Assembly: GCF_018403225.1 (NCBI RefSeq)
Contig: NZ_BOSG01000001.1
Coordinates: 2,480,001-2,544,000, forward strand
Source: Paenibacillus sp. J23TS9
GTDB taxonomy: Bacteria > Bacillota > Bacilli > Paenibacillales > Paenibacillaceae
Direction of reading: 5' to 3'
DNA length: 64,000 nucleotides
Numbering within the stretch: the stretch's first letter is position 1; every line of letters begins with the position of its first letter. The notes beneath the pieces were generated by a model that was not told the origin of the DNA, did not search any database, and was given only the letters and a program-made list of their open reading frames with translations. Position numbers and translations under genes: made by a program. Shown in pieces: positions 1-8,108 of this stretch.

Positions 1-741
1 CGACCCCAGAAACGCCACAAGATCAGCCACGTTTTCCGGGTCCCCAGGTCCATCAGCCAGCGGCTGACTTCCTTCCGGGAACTGTACCGGGATGACGATT
101 TCCTTCAGCTCTTCGGTTTTCTCCGTGCTTTGGTCGATATTGGTTGAAATGGAACCCGGGCAGATGACATTCACACGGATTTTGAATTTGGCCAGCTCCA
201 GCGCAGCCATTTTGGCAAAGGCTACTTGACCTGCCTTTGAGGTACTGTATGCGGACATACCAAAATTCGAGAACGTGCGGTTGCCGTTAATGGAACTCGT
301 AATAATGACGCTGCCACCGTGCTGTTTCAAGTGGGGTATGGCATATTTGACTGTCAAAAATGTGCCGTTCAGATTCACGCTCAGCGTATGCTGCCAGTCC
401 TCCAGCTTCATATCTTCAATAGGTGAAAGCACGCCATTGATCCCTGCATTGGCAAAAACAACATCAACCGAGCCGAACAGTTCTACCGTTTCGAGAACCG
501 CTTTTTCCACACGGGCCGCATCCGAGGTATCCACATCAAAAGCGCGTGCGGAGCCCGGACGAATGGCATTAATCTCCGCTTCTGTCTGAGCAGTGCGGTC
601 GTTTAAAAGATCGAACAAAGCCACATTGGCTCCCTCTGTAGCCATTTTGATGGCAGCCGCTTTTCCAATGCCGGAACCGGCTCCCGTTACAATCGCTGTC
701 TTTCCTGTAAAACGCAGTTTATTTACCTGCTCCTGGCTCAT
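1..741 (-). CDS. SDR-family NAD(P)-dependent oxidoreductase (3' end outside window)
   Basis: Classical short-chain dehydrogenase/reductase with a Rossmann fold. The cofactor motif TGAGSGIG lies near residue 20, followed by the NAG motif (FANAGIN). The catalytic pair YSTSK has Tyr near residue 165 and Lys four residues later, with Ser-Ser (TSSING) about 15 residues upstream. The ATG at 741 is preceded by a GGAGA-type ribosome binding site. About 247 codons are present and the C-terminus runs off the left edge, so the protein is truncated only by the window. The substrate cannot be told. It is separated by 143 bases from the phosphatase gene upstream and shows no link to the secretion locus. 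Confidence 0.9.
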   Translation of the reverse strand, partial: MSQEQVNKLRFTGKTAIVTGAGSGIGKAAAIKMATEGANVALFDLLNDRTAQTEAEINAIRPGSARAFDVDTSDAARVEKAVLETVELFGSVDVVFANAGINGVLSPIEDMKLEDWQHTLSVNLNGTFLTVKYAIPHLKQHGGSVIITSSINGNRTFSNFGMSAYSTSKAGQVAFAKMAALELAKFKIRVNVICPGSISTNIDQSTEKTEELKEIVIPVQFPEGSQPLADGPGDPENVADLVAFLGS

Positions 742-884
742 TCGTATCTCTCCTTTGGTATCCTGATTCTAGTATGTTTCATCTGTCTCAAGATTACCCA
801 AAAAGAGCTTATGCTTAATCACCTAGCAAAAACATTTTTATTCCTGTATATATTTTGAATTTCTGTAAATCCTCGTTATTCCTG

Positions 885-1691
885 TTACCACTGAAGCTCC
901 AAAAACGCAGCATCATCCTCAAGTCCGCCTGTATGAGGGGCATCAAGGAGAATCTGGATCTGTTCATCCGGCAGCAGCTGGCGGATCGGATCCAGATCAT
1001 CCAGACCATCCGTATAGAGCTGAAGACGCATTGGTAATCCGTATTCCAGACGGGTCTGGTATACATGGGGCGAACCGCCGACCGGCCCCGTTAAGGTGGA
1101 CCAGCGTTCATTCGTCAGCATCGTTTCGTGGAAATATTCGCTAATCTCCGCATCATTTTTCCAGAAGCGCAGCCGTGAGTCCCCCTGCCATGCCATCCAG
1201 ATTCTACCCTGCCTTTTCCTTGCTGTAGGCAGCTCGATGCGGCCACAAATATACATCGTCTGGCTTCCAAGACGCTGTTTGTCTTCCAGTACCTCGCGCA
1301 GCAGCGCCGGGACTTCTCCCGGGGGCGTCAGCTGTTTAAGCTGCTCGGAAGCTGATACGGTAATTTCCTGCATGAAGCTTGTAAAAGCTGCAGAGGACCA
1401 CTCGCGCGTGGTACCCAGCCAGTCCAGCAGCGTATTGCCAAGAAATCGTGCAGCGAAATCACCTTGGTAGCTCTGTCCGACTCCGTCGCAAAGAACAAAA
1501 TTACATGAGTTTCCATCCATATGAACACCAACAAAATCCTGCCCTTTCTCTCCCTGCACTAGACTTTCCATTGCGCGCCCATAAGCATATCTGCAGACAA
1601 AACGACCTTGATATGTAGAAAGCCGATGCTCGGAGGACTGGGAACTGACAAACGTGAATAAGCCTTGAGTTGCAGCCGTATTGGTTTTCAT
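885..1691 (-). CDS. PP2C-family serine/threonine protein phosphatase
   Basis: A 268-aa PP2C/PPM-type phosphatase without a signal peptide, so cytoplasmic. The metal-binding Asp motifs are visible: an N-terminal acidic motif (GQDFVGVHMDG), then FVLCDGVGQ, then DSRLRFWKND in the middle, and the C-terminal EDDAAFLEL that supplies the last aspartates. The family removes phosphate from Ser/Thr using two metal ions. It is the third gene of a kinase-vWA-PP2C set, 13 bases after the vWA gene, and so probably reverses phosphorylation made by the kinase upstream. The ATG at 1691 follows an AGGAAGGGG ribosome binding site. The family is clear; the target is inferred. Confidence 0.85.
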   Translation of the reverse strand: MKTNTAATQGLFTFVSSQSSEHRLSTYQGRFVCRYAYGRAMESLVQGEKGQDFVGVHMDGNSCNFVLCDGVGQSYQGDFAARFLGNTLLDWLGTTREWSSAAFTSFMQEITVSASEQLKQLTPPGEVPALLREVLEDKQRLGSQTMYICGRIELPTARKRQGRIWMAWQGDSRLRFWKNDAEISEYFHETMLTNERWSTLTGPVGGSPHVYQTRLEYGLPMRLQLYTDGLDDLDPIRQLLPDEQIQILLDAPHTGGLEDDAAFLELQW

Positions 1692-1704
1692 AGAATACCC
1701 CTTC

Positions 1705-2460
1705 CTACGCTCTGACCGGCGTTGCCGCCGACATTTGGAATCCGATGGACACGAGCTCCGAACAGCTTCCTGGAAGCATCATCAAAGCTCCGGGTGCAAG
1801 CAGATAATCAGCCTCGGCCAGCATCTCCCGGTAGCTCTCCGGCAGAGGTGAGGACATATTCCGCAGCTTTGCCGCATGCTCATCCCTCAGCTCGGTTTCC
1901 GTGTGGATTCCTTTCCAACGCCTCGGCTGCAAGATAGGCTCATCCAGCATATGATCGGAGATAAAGATATTTTCCACGAGCACATTTCCGTCTGGTACAC
2001 TCATGCTCATAATCCGTTTGGCTATAGGCTCAGGATCATCACCGGTTGCCACCCCATCGGTCATGTGACAAACCAGCGGGGCAGGACAATCCTGCATATG
2101 CGGAAGTTCGGACTGCAGAATACGTTCCGCCTGGCGGAAGGCCTTTGCTGAATCCGAGAATCTTCTCGGTGTCAGATCCGGCAATGAACCCACTGCTGCA
2201 ATTTCATCGATCCCCTTAATTCCATTGAGCAGATCGTAAACATCATCACTATATGCCAAGATGGCAATCCGGTAACGCGGCGTGAGTCGGTTACCTTTCG
2301 TTGATCGGAACACCATTTGTCGAATGGCGAGAGATAAGGCTTCATAAACGATATCGATCCGCCGTTTATCCTCCATCAGCATATTCATGGATGCGCTGAT
2401 ATCGATTAAGTAGATAATAAGCGCGGGCGTGCGCTGGGAAGCCTGAATAGTATAATTCAT
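1705..2460 (-). CDS. vWA-domain protein, TerY-like
   Basis: A 251-aa protein that is essentially one von Willebrand factor A domain. The MIDAS motif DxSxS is intact (Asp20, Ser22, Ser24 in LIDISASM), and a later MTDGVATGDD supplies the third metal site, so metal-dependent partner binding is likely. No signal peptide or membrane segment is seen. Its place between a Ser/Thr kinase and a PP2C phosphatase matches the TerY-P type triad (vWA, kinase, PP2C), in which the vWA protein acts as adaptor. Here the triad sits directly downstream of a type VII secretion operon. The adaptor role is inference. Confidence 0.8.
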   Translation of the reverse strand: MNYTIQASQRTPALIIYLIDISASMNMLMEDKRRIDIVYEALSLAIRQMVFRSTKGNRLTPRYRIAILAYSDDVYDLLNGIKGIDEIAAVGSLPDLTPRRFSDSAKAFRQAERILQSELPHMQDCPAPLVCHMTDGVATGDDPEPIAKRIMSMSVPDGNVLVENIFISDHMLDEPILQPRRWKGIHTETELRDEHAAKLRNMSSPLPESYREMLAEADYLLAPGALMMLPGSCSELVSIGFQMSAATPVRA

Positions 2461-2499
2461 CTTTTTATTTAACTCCCCTTTTTGGTTAATAAATCATGT

Positions 2500-4515
2500 C
2501 TAGACGTTAGGCAGCTGATAACCCGCGTTGGCCAGAAATTTATAAATTCCGTTAGCGCGAGTGCTGGTTTTCCCCACGGTTTTAAAATAAGCAGAATCCT
2601 GCTCATACAGATTGACAAAGCTTTTAGCGTATTCTCTTGCTTTCGCCGTATTACCGCCCTTTTGAGCATTATAGGCTTGATTATAGGATGCAATCAGCTG
2701 GACTACCTGGCTTGACCGTTTTTTCTGGAGTGACTTGGCTCTCGCTGCAGCCTCCTTGCGTGCGGCTTCTTCTTTGGCCTGTTGAATCTTTAGCTGCTTC
2801 TGGTAAGCTTCATACTTGGCCTGTTTGTCATACATCTGCTGCAGCTGTTGCTTCTCCGCATTCTTTTTCTTTTGATTTTGCATTTGCTGGGCAAGATATG
2901 CTTCATACTTGGCCTGTTTGTCATACTGCTCTTGCAGCTTTTGCTTTTCAAGCTTCTGCTGAGCCAGCTTGATTTCTTCTTCCTGCTTAAGCTTTTGCTC
3001 CGCTTCGGCAGCCTTCAGCAGCTTTTCATCCTCCTGCTTTTTGAGCTCTGCCAATCTGACTTCTTCCTGCTGCTTGGCAAGCGCTTCAGTGGCTGCGGCT
3101 TCCTTTTGACGGTTTTCCGCCCGGTCTGCCAATATCCGATTTACCGTAAAGCCGGAGCCTCCGATAAGGATCAAGGCAGCGATCGCAGTGGCAATCCATT
3201 TTCGGGAACGGTAAAAAGGAAGCTTCCCTGTCTCATTTTCCTGTTTCGGATTGAGCAGCTCCTCAATCCCCTGAATGGCCGCTTCCAGTTCCACCTGCAT
3301 CGGTGAGCCTGAGGGAACAAAATGATGTGCGGACCGGTAAACCTCAAGTGCGCCGTTGAGATTTCCCTTCTCCTCCATTTCCCTTGCCTGCAGGAATAAC
3401 CGGTTGACTACGCCACTATCCTGCCCGGTTCGGTTCGATTCAACGAAGACAGCGCCTGAACCCTGTCGTTCAGGGACGGACCCCTCAGCAGCCTCAGAGG
3501 CTGCCTGCAAAGGTATGATTGGCTCCTCCACTTGAATATTTGGAACTGCAGCGATTTCAATTTCATCCTGCAGCAGTTGTTCCTCATTAATCGACGACAA
3601 GATAACCAGCCATTCACCGAAGGTCGGACAACTGCTAACATCCTGACTCTCCCAAGCACGGCCGAACAGTTCCGCAACCTTAGTACCCCAGTTATGCTCG
3701 AGGGACTTCTTCAGCACAAAATACCGCTCACAAGGGTTTTGCATCTCATGCTGGTCGAAATAGCTTTCTCCCCAAGCCTTCCCCACTACCTGTGGATCAC
3801 ACCATCCCAACATCTCAGCAAGAATAATCGCTCCGGCAAACCGATCTGCATAAGCACTCCACAGTCCACTCTGCACCGTACGATGGGCTGCATATCCAGG
3901 TGAGCCTGTCAGCAGTACGTCAGGACGGTCCATTTTAGGACTATACATCTGCTCAACATCAACCAATTCGACAGCCGAGCTCTTGTCCGGTAGATCGACT
4001 TCAGAAAAAAACGGAAGCATCACGTTCGGAGCAGATAAATCGCAATGGGCCAAGCCACGCTGTTCCATGCCCGAAGCAATGCCGGAAAGCGCCTTTGCGA
4101 GCGAGAGACTTTCCGTGCGTTTAAGCTGCCTCTGGTCGGCAATGATATCAAACCAGGTAAATCCGTGAACCCAGGGCATCAATACGGCATATAGCAGGTC
4201 CGGATGTTCGGCAATTATTTCTCCGTTTCTTTCGGGAGTGAGCACGTCTCGACTGCAGACCTGCAAGCCCGGGCTTTCACTGTAAATCTCCATCGTTTCG
4301 GACTGATAAACCATCGCCGGAATACGAAATTTAGGAAAAAACACTTTCAGAGCCTTCGCCTCATGCGGCCCGCCTTCTGCAGGAATCAGCTGATAGACAA
4401 TTCCCTGCCTTCCTGCTTGGGCATATGCCAAACCGGGCGCGGCTGGATGCTGACCCACAGAGTACATTTTTCCGTTGATACGGATCATATCTCCGGGATT
4501 AGGCTGAAAAGACAT
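2500..4515 (-). CDS. Hanks-type Ser/Thr protein kinase with TM segment and coiled coil (EssB-like layout)
   Basis: About 671 aa. The N-terminal 300 residues look like a protein kinase: a glycine-loop-like AQAGRQGIVYQL, a Lys in EAKALKVF, the catalytic loop HCDLSAPN near residue 156, DVE in place of DFG, and a GSPGYAAHR activation segment. A short TPR-like part follows, then one membrane helix at about 438-458. Beyond it lies a Lys/Gln/Ala-rich coiled coil with a repeated YDKQAKYEAY motif and a helical tail. This cytoplasmic kinase/TM/outer-helix layout resembles EssB/YukC of type VII systems, although the catalytic Asp and Asn look intact here. The ATG at 4515 has an AGGGG site six bases upstream; an in-frame ATG at 4521 is too close to it. 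Confidence 0.82.
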   Translation of the reverse strand: MSFQPNPGDMIRINGKMYSVGQHPAAPGLAYAQAGRQGIVYQLIPAEGGPHEAKALKVFFPKFRIPAMVYQSETMEIYSESPGLQVCSRDVLTPERNGEIIAEHPDLLYAVLMPWVHGFTWFDIIADQRQLKRTESLSLAKALSGIASGMEQRGLAHCDLSAPNVMLPFFSEVDLPDKSSAVELVDVEQMYSPKMDRPDVLLTGSPGYAAHRTVQSGLWSAYADRFAGAIILAEMLGWCDPQVVGKAWGESYFDQHEMQNPCERYFVLKKSLEHNWGTKVAELFGRAWESQDVSSCPTFGEWLVILSSINEEQLLQDEIEIAAVPNIQVEEPIIPLQAASEAAEGSVPERQGSGAVFVESNRTGQDSGVVNRLFLQAREMEEKGNLNGALEVYRSAHHFVPSGSPMQVELEAAIQGIEELLNPKQENETGKLPFYRSRKWIATAIAALILIGGSGFTVNRILADRAENRQKEAAATEALAKQQEEVRLAELKKQEDEKLLKAAEAEQKLKQEEEIKLAQQKLEKQKLQEQYDKQAKYEAYLAQQMQNQKKKNAEKQQLQQMYDKQAKYEAYQKQLKIQQAKEEAARKEAAARAKSLQKKRSSQVVQLIASYNQAYNAQKGGNTAKAREYAKSFVNLYEQDSAYFKTVGKTSTRANGIYKFLANAGYQLPNV

Positions 4516-4558
4516 AGACATCCCCTCTCTTTGTCAAAAAACTAGAATAGACTGCAAG

Positions 4559-4588
4559 AAAACCGGGAGTTCATGAACACCCGGTTTC
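4559..4588 (-). terminator. Terminator after the WXG100 gene
   Basis: An inverted repeat with arms AAACCGGG and CCCGGTTT, continued inward by GTTCATGAAC, is followed on the minus strand by TTCTTG. It sits between the end of the WXG100 gene and the start of the kinase gene. It closes the secretion operon or attenuates read-through into the kinase-vWA-PP2C genes. Confidence 0.7.
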
Positions 4589-4644
4589 TAAGCTTATATG
4601 TGGATTGTACCAATCCCAATACTTTGGTCCTATCGGAATACACC

Positions 4645-4920
4645 TTAACGCGTTTCGTCGACGGTGCGGAATTTCTGGGCAATTGCAGTCAGCTCTTGAC
4701 TGATGCTGTTGAGAATTTGAACGAATGATTGCATCTGCTTGCCTGCTTCCTGGAATTCCTGGAAGAAACGCTGTTTGGTCATCCCTTCCCATTGTCCTTC
4801 CATGCCATGAATGGCTTGGGTCAAGCTGGAGACGATTTGTTGGCTTTGCTCTCCGCTTTGCTTGAATTGATTCGCTACCGTATCGACTTGCTCGGGGGTA
4901 ATTAAAATACGTCCTGCCAT
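4645..4920 (-). CDS. yukE: WXG100 family type VII secretion substrate (EsxA/YukE-like)
   Basis: A 91-aa protein of two predicted helices joined by the turn QWEG, the W-x-G motif that defines the family, at about residues 46-49. Length and N-terminus (starting ITPEQVDTVANQF) are typical of EsxA/YukE. These proteins form helical-hairpin dimers exported by the EssC/EccC ATPase and also help assemble the machine. It has a strong AAGGAGG ribosome binding site 7 bases before the ATG. It is the last gene of the secretion operon and is followed by a terminator. It may have its own promoter in the 115-base gap upstream, but I could not point to one. Confidence 0.93.
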   Translation of the reverse strand: MAGRILITPEQVDTVANQFKQSGEQSQQIVSSLTQAIHGMEGQWEGMTKQRFFQEFQEAGKQMQSFVQILNSISQELTAIAQKFRTVDETR

Positions 4921-5035
4921 AATGTGCCTCCTTCAAGGTTCGATTATTTTCTTTTTTATTTTCGTTCTAGACTATACTATATTTTGCCAATTTCATCTAA
5001 AGTCGCTAGTCCTGATTCTTTATACCCGCTCGCTA

Positions 5036-5344
5036 CTAAATTGAAACATCCTCCAGAAGCTTGTTGAATCTTTCTTCCTCATCATTCGAAAATCCGGTAA
5101 ATTCGATCTTGTCGATATCCTCATGATTGAACAAAAAAGTATAGTTGGGGTCGATGTATCCTTCCGGATAGACAACACCCAAATAATCGTATAAGGTGTT
5201 ACTTTCCATTTGGATCTGCTTGCGCCCGTAAATCATCAACTTCTTCTGAGCGCCCTTGAGCAGAACTACCGATCCGAGCGGAAGCAATGAATTCGTGTGT
5301 TCCCGTTCCTCCATCGTTTGTTCAACCATCCTCTCTATTGACAA
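5036..5344 (-). CDS. DUF4176-like small protein of the T7SS locus
   Basis: About 102 aa. The core LLPLGSVVLLKGAQKKLMIY with the following GR resembles the DUF4176 domain, found in Bacillota type VII and LXG-toxin loci. The function of the domain is not known. There is no signal peptide or membrane segment. It lies between a polytopic membrane protein and the WXG100 gene on the same strand. The start is uncertain: a TTG at 5344 and ATGs at 5332 and 5317 are all in frame, and an AGAGAGG site favours one of the ATGs. The domain match is from memory of the motif. Confidence 0.7.
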   Translation of the reverse strand: MSIERMVEQTMEEREHTNSLLPLGSVVLLKGAQKKLMIYGRKQIQMESNTLYDYLGVVYPEGYIDPNYTFLFNHEDIDKIEFTGFSNDEEERFNKLLEDVSI

Positions 5345-5378
5345 TATGTACGCGTCTTTCTGGGAAAAGACTGAAATA

Positions 5379-6047
5379 TTAGCCTCTTTTCTTCATCAAA
5401 ATATACTTGTGAAGATTACCGGCTAGCATCATATATGCCAACGCAAATAGTAAAAGAAGCATGATAATCAGCATCACTTTGATGTTGTAGCCCCCGAAGG
5501 TTTTAACGAGCACACTCCCGATCAGAACCCCTGCCCCGGAGCATGCCAGAATGACGCCTTGTGACTTTCTTAGCCCATTGCCATTACCTGACACGGTCTC
5601 ATTTTCTTCACGGGAGTAATATCCGCCATATAAAAGTTTCATATGAATCCGATACAGAAGTCCGAAAACGATACAATACCCCGCCCCGGATACGATCAGA
5701 AACCAAGGTGATGTCATACCCAAGGTGGCATATGCAAGCTTGTTCGCAGCCGCCGTAAAGGCTGCTGAGCCCAATAATCCAAGCACTCCCAGAAACAACA
5801 AATGGAATACTTGCATTCTGCCAGGCGATATCAATATCAAGAGGCCCAAAACATCCAATACAGCCAGCGGAACCAGCAGCACCCACGCCCATAAAGGGGT
5901 AAAGGGATCTGCAAAGGCCAAAATGAGAAGCAGCAAATTAGGGAGCAGGAGCAGACTCACGGTCTGAGATCGTATGATATGGAGCGGATAAACCCCGGTA
6001 AAATCATCTATGGAACTTTGCTTTTGTTGAGGAACACTGCTGTTCAA
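5379..6047 (-). CDS. Polytopic membrane protein of the T7SS locus
   Basis: A 222-aa, very hydrophobic protein with about six to seven predicted membrane helices (first near residue 28, last near 200) and a basic C-terminus (HKYILMKKRG). I do not recognise the family. It starts only 20 bases after the gene for a WXG-like protein with a glycine zipper, from a TTG preceded by AAAGGAG. It could be a membrane component of the secretion apparatus, or an immunity protein for its neighbour in the way the membrane protein TipE protects against the glycine-zipper LXG toxin TelE. Both are inferences from position and topology. Confidence 0.7.
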   Translation of the reverse strand: MNSSVPQQKQSSIDDFTGVYPLHIIRSQTVSLLLLPNLLLLILAFADPFTPLWAWVLLVPLAVLDVLGLLILISPGRMQVFHLLFLGVLGLLGSAAFTAAANKLAYATLGMTSPWFLIVSGAGYCIVFGLLYRIHMKLLYGGYYSREENETVSGNGNGLRKSQGVILACSGAGVLIGSVLVKTFGGYNIKVMLIIMLLLLFALAYMMLAGNLHKYILMKKRG

Positions 6048-6067
6048 CGATCCCTCACTCCTTTACA

Positions 6068-7258
6068 TCAGGCAAACATCTTGCCCAGACTGCCGATTTT
6101 ATTTTTCACTTGATCCGCCAGCTCGCTTGCTCCATGAGATACGGCTTTTACGGAATCTGAAACGGCATGAAAGGTTTCCTGCGCTGCATGGCCGATCCCT
6201 TCCGCTGCAACCTTCGCCACTTCAACGGTTCCGTCGATCGCCGCATCTACTCCGTCTACCGCATAAGTTTTTAGCGATTTTCCGTTAATTTCAATATCGG
6301 TGACCGCCGATATGATCACACCTGAAGCCAAGCCTACCACCGCACCTACAGCCGTACCAGCTACAGGAACCGCGGAACCAACCGCCGCACCAATCGCGGC
6401 ACTGCTTGCCAAAGTCCCTAGACCCAAGCTTCCGTTCACCAATACACTGGCTGCCGCGCGGCTTGCGCCTCCGCGCTTATAATCCTGAAATCCGGATACA
6501 CCTGTATCAAATAAAAGGCCAGCGTAACCAAGCTTTCCGCCAATCCCCTTGATAGAAAGAGACTCTTTGGCAGCGATTTTGGGATCAACAAATTTCCAAA
6601 CCTGAGGATTTTTCGCCGCATTATTGAGCGTGTAACGTGTTCCCTTAATGCCTTCATTCAGTGCATATGGTGAACGCGCGCCCTTGATCGTAGCAACTGC
6701 CCCATTATTTCTCATATTGACATTGAATCCGCTTTTGACCATCGTTCCCAGCATTAGAGCACCATAGCCCAGCGAAGCCCAGCCTGCTGGAGTCGGTCCC
6801 TGATAGCCCCAGCCGACATCAACCCCGTCCTCACTTGATCCTTGTCCCTGTACAGCCATAATTGCAGAAGACGGATTCGAGATCGGGACATTGCGTCCGC
6901 CATAACCGGGGAGAATCGAACCACTGCCTTGTATACCGGCAGCACGAAAACTGGCAACCGGGGAATTATAGAATGCAGAATTGCCCATGATAGAATGCTG
7001 CTGCTGATCTGCGGTCTGAAACTGGCCTGCCTTATTAAGCACATTTCTTCCCATTTCGTTAAGCAGGGCATAGAGCTGTTCTCCCTGTTGGTTGGCGGTT
7101 TGCCACTGATTCAAGAGAGATTGACGGATAGAAGTTTCCCATATTAACGATCCTAAAGCCTGATTTAAAGAAGCCGTAATTTGGCGGATTTGCTCGCCAC
7201 TCTGCTCCAACTGACGACTTAATGCCCGGAGTGCTTCCGGTTCAACAGAAATACGCAC
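6068..7258 (-). CDS. WXG100-like T7SS substrate with glycine-zipper C-terminal domain
   Basis: A 396-aa protein with no signal peptide. Residues 1-100 form a helical hairpin like a WXG100 protein, though the turn reads WET rather than W-x-G. A Gly/Ser-rich linker follows. The C-terminal half has a long Ala/Gly/Val stretch with a strict GxxxGxxxGxxxG pattern (GTAVGAVVGLASG, about 300-313), as in membrane-inserting toxins, and then an amphipathic tail. This suggests an exported effector acting on membranes; a structural role is the alternative. The GTG start follows GGAAGGTGATGATCC, and the ribosome binding site overlaps the end of the preceding gene. The membrane protein gene follows 20 bases later. 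Confidence 0.75.
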   Translation of the reverse strand: MRISVEPEALRALSRQLEQSGEQIRQITASLNQALGSLIWETSIRQSLLNQWQTANQQGEQLYALLNEMGRNVLNKAGQFQTADQQQHSIMGNSAFYNSPVASFRAAGIQGSGSILPGYGGRNVPISNPSSAIMAVQGQGSSEDGVDVGWGYQGPTPAGWASLGYGALMLGTMVKSGFNVNMRNNGAVATIKGARSPYALNEGIKGTRYTLNNAAKNPQVWKFVDPKIAAKESLSIKGIGGKLGYAGLLFDTGVSGFQDYKRGGASRAAASVLVNGSLGLGTLASSAAIGAAVGSAVPVAGTAVGAVVGLASGVIISAVTDIEINGKSLKTYAVDGVDAAIDGTVEVAKVAAEGIGHAAQETFHAVSDSVKAVSHGASELADQVKNKIGSLGKMFA

Positions 7259-7264
7259 GGATCA

Positions 7265-8092
7265 TCACCTTCCATCTGATTCAGCGGACTGCTTCAGCCA
7301 AAGAAGCAGCATCTCTTGAAATTGTTGTTTGCTGGCAGGACTGGCTGTCAACCAGTCTTGATCCCCGCTCATGCTCATGCGGACTAGCCAATTCATTGAA
7401 TCATTAACCACAAATGCGGCATTCTGTGTCTCCCAGCTGCTTCCATTCCATGTGGATAAGTGCATTTCGCCTTCTACTGTACGGAATTTCATGCAGCGGG
7501 CAAGCGCAATTGAACCTTCCATATCATTCGTAGCCGCGGCAAGCTCATCACTCAGTTCATCCAAAGTGAGAGTCGAAGCGCGGCTGTATATTTCCCCGAA
7601 TTTCTTTTTGGAGAGCAGCAGGGCCGGTGTATCCGCAGGGGCATAATCCTTTAAATCCATCTCATCTATCAATCTGCCGCAAGCCTCATCCACCGTTCCC
7701 AGCTCATCAAGTTTATATTGGAAATCCATTTCGGATTTACAGACCTGAACGACACGTTCATTTGTAGCATGCAAATAACCTTCGAAAGTTTCATTATTTT
7801 GCTTATACCTTAACCAGCAGGAGCGTTCAGCTAAACCTGCTATGGCCACTCGCGAGAATACCTTTGGAGGCATGGCAAGCTCGACACCGTTGTCTTCCTC
7901 TATAAGGTAACCCTTTTCCAGAAGAGATGCTTTGACGACATCCCATTCTTCGGCAATTTCCTCCGCCAGATATCCTTGAAAAGGGTCTTCTATGCCTAAA
8001 AGGCGGTCTGAACCCAGAATTCCTGCCAGGAAAAAGAATTCTTTATTATCAAGTGTAATTGTATCCTGTTTGGAAGCATGAATCGTCAACAT
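7265..8092 (-). CDS. Unrecognised 275-aa protein of the T7SS locus
   Basis: The ATG at 8092 has a strong GGGGAGG site, which overlaps the end of the essC gene, so the two are translationally coupled. The protein is acidic and soluble, rich in alternating helices and strands, and has no signal peptide, membrane helix or enzyme motif I can identify. Its place between the motor ATPase and a WXG-like substrate suggests a cytoplasmic chaperone. Its size and lack of motifs are similar to the EspG chaperones of mycobacterial ESX systems, but I see no specific sequence match. A longer reading from 8203 would overlap essC and lacks a ribosome binding site. Confidence 0.75.
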   Translation of the reverse strand: MLTIHASKQDTITLDNKEFFFLAGILGSDRLLGIEDPFQGYLAEEIAEEWDVVKASLLEKGYLIEEDNGVELAMPPKVFSRVAIAGLAERSCWLRYKQNNETFEGYLHATNERVVQVCKSEMDFQYKLDELGTVDEACGRLIDEMDLKDYAPADTPALLLSKKKFGEIYSRASTLTLDELSDELAAATNDMEGSIALARCMKFRTVEGEMHLSTWNGSSWETQNAAFVVNDSMNWLVRMSMSGDQDWLTASPASKQQFQEMLLLWLKQSAESDGR

Positions 8093-8108
8093 TATGAGCC
8101 ACCTCCCC

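Noticed and set aside
2848..3306. Leu-rich 152-codon ORF opposite the kinase gene coiled coil
   Set aside because: It is the antisense of Lys/Gln codons and has no start signal.
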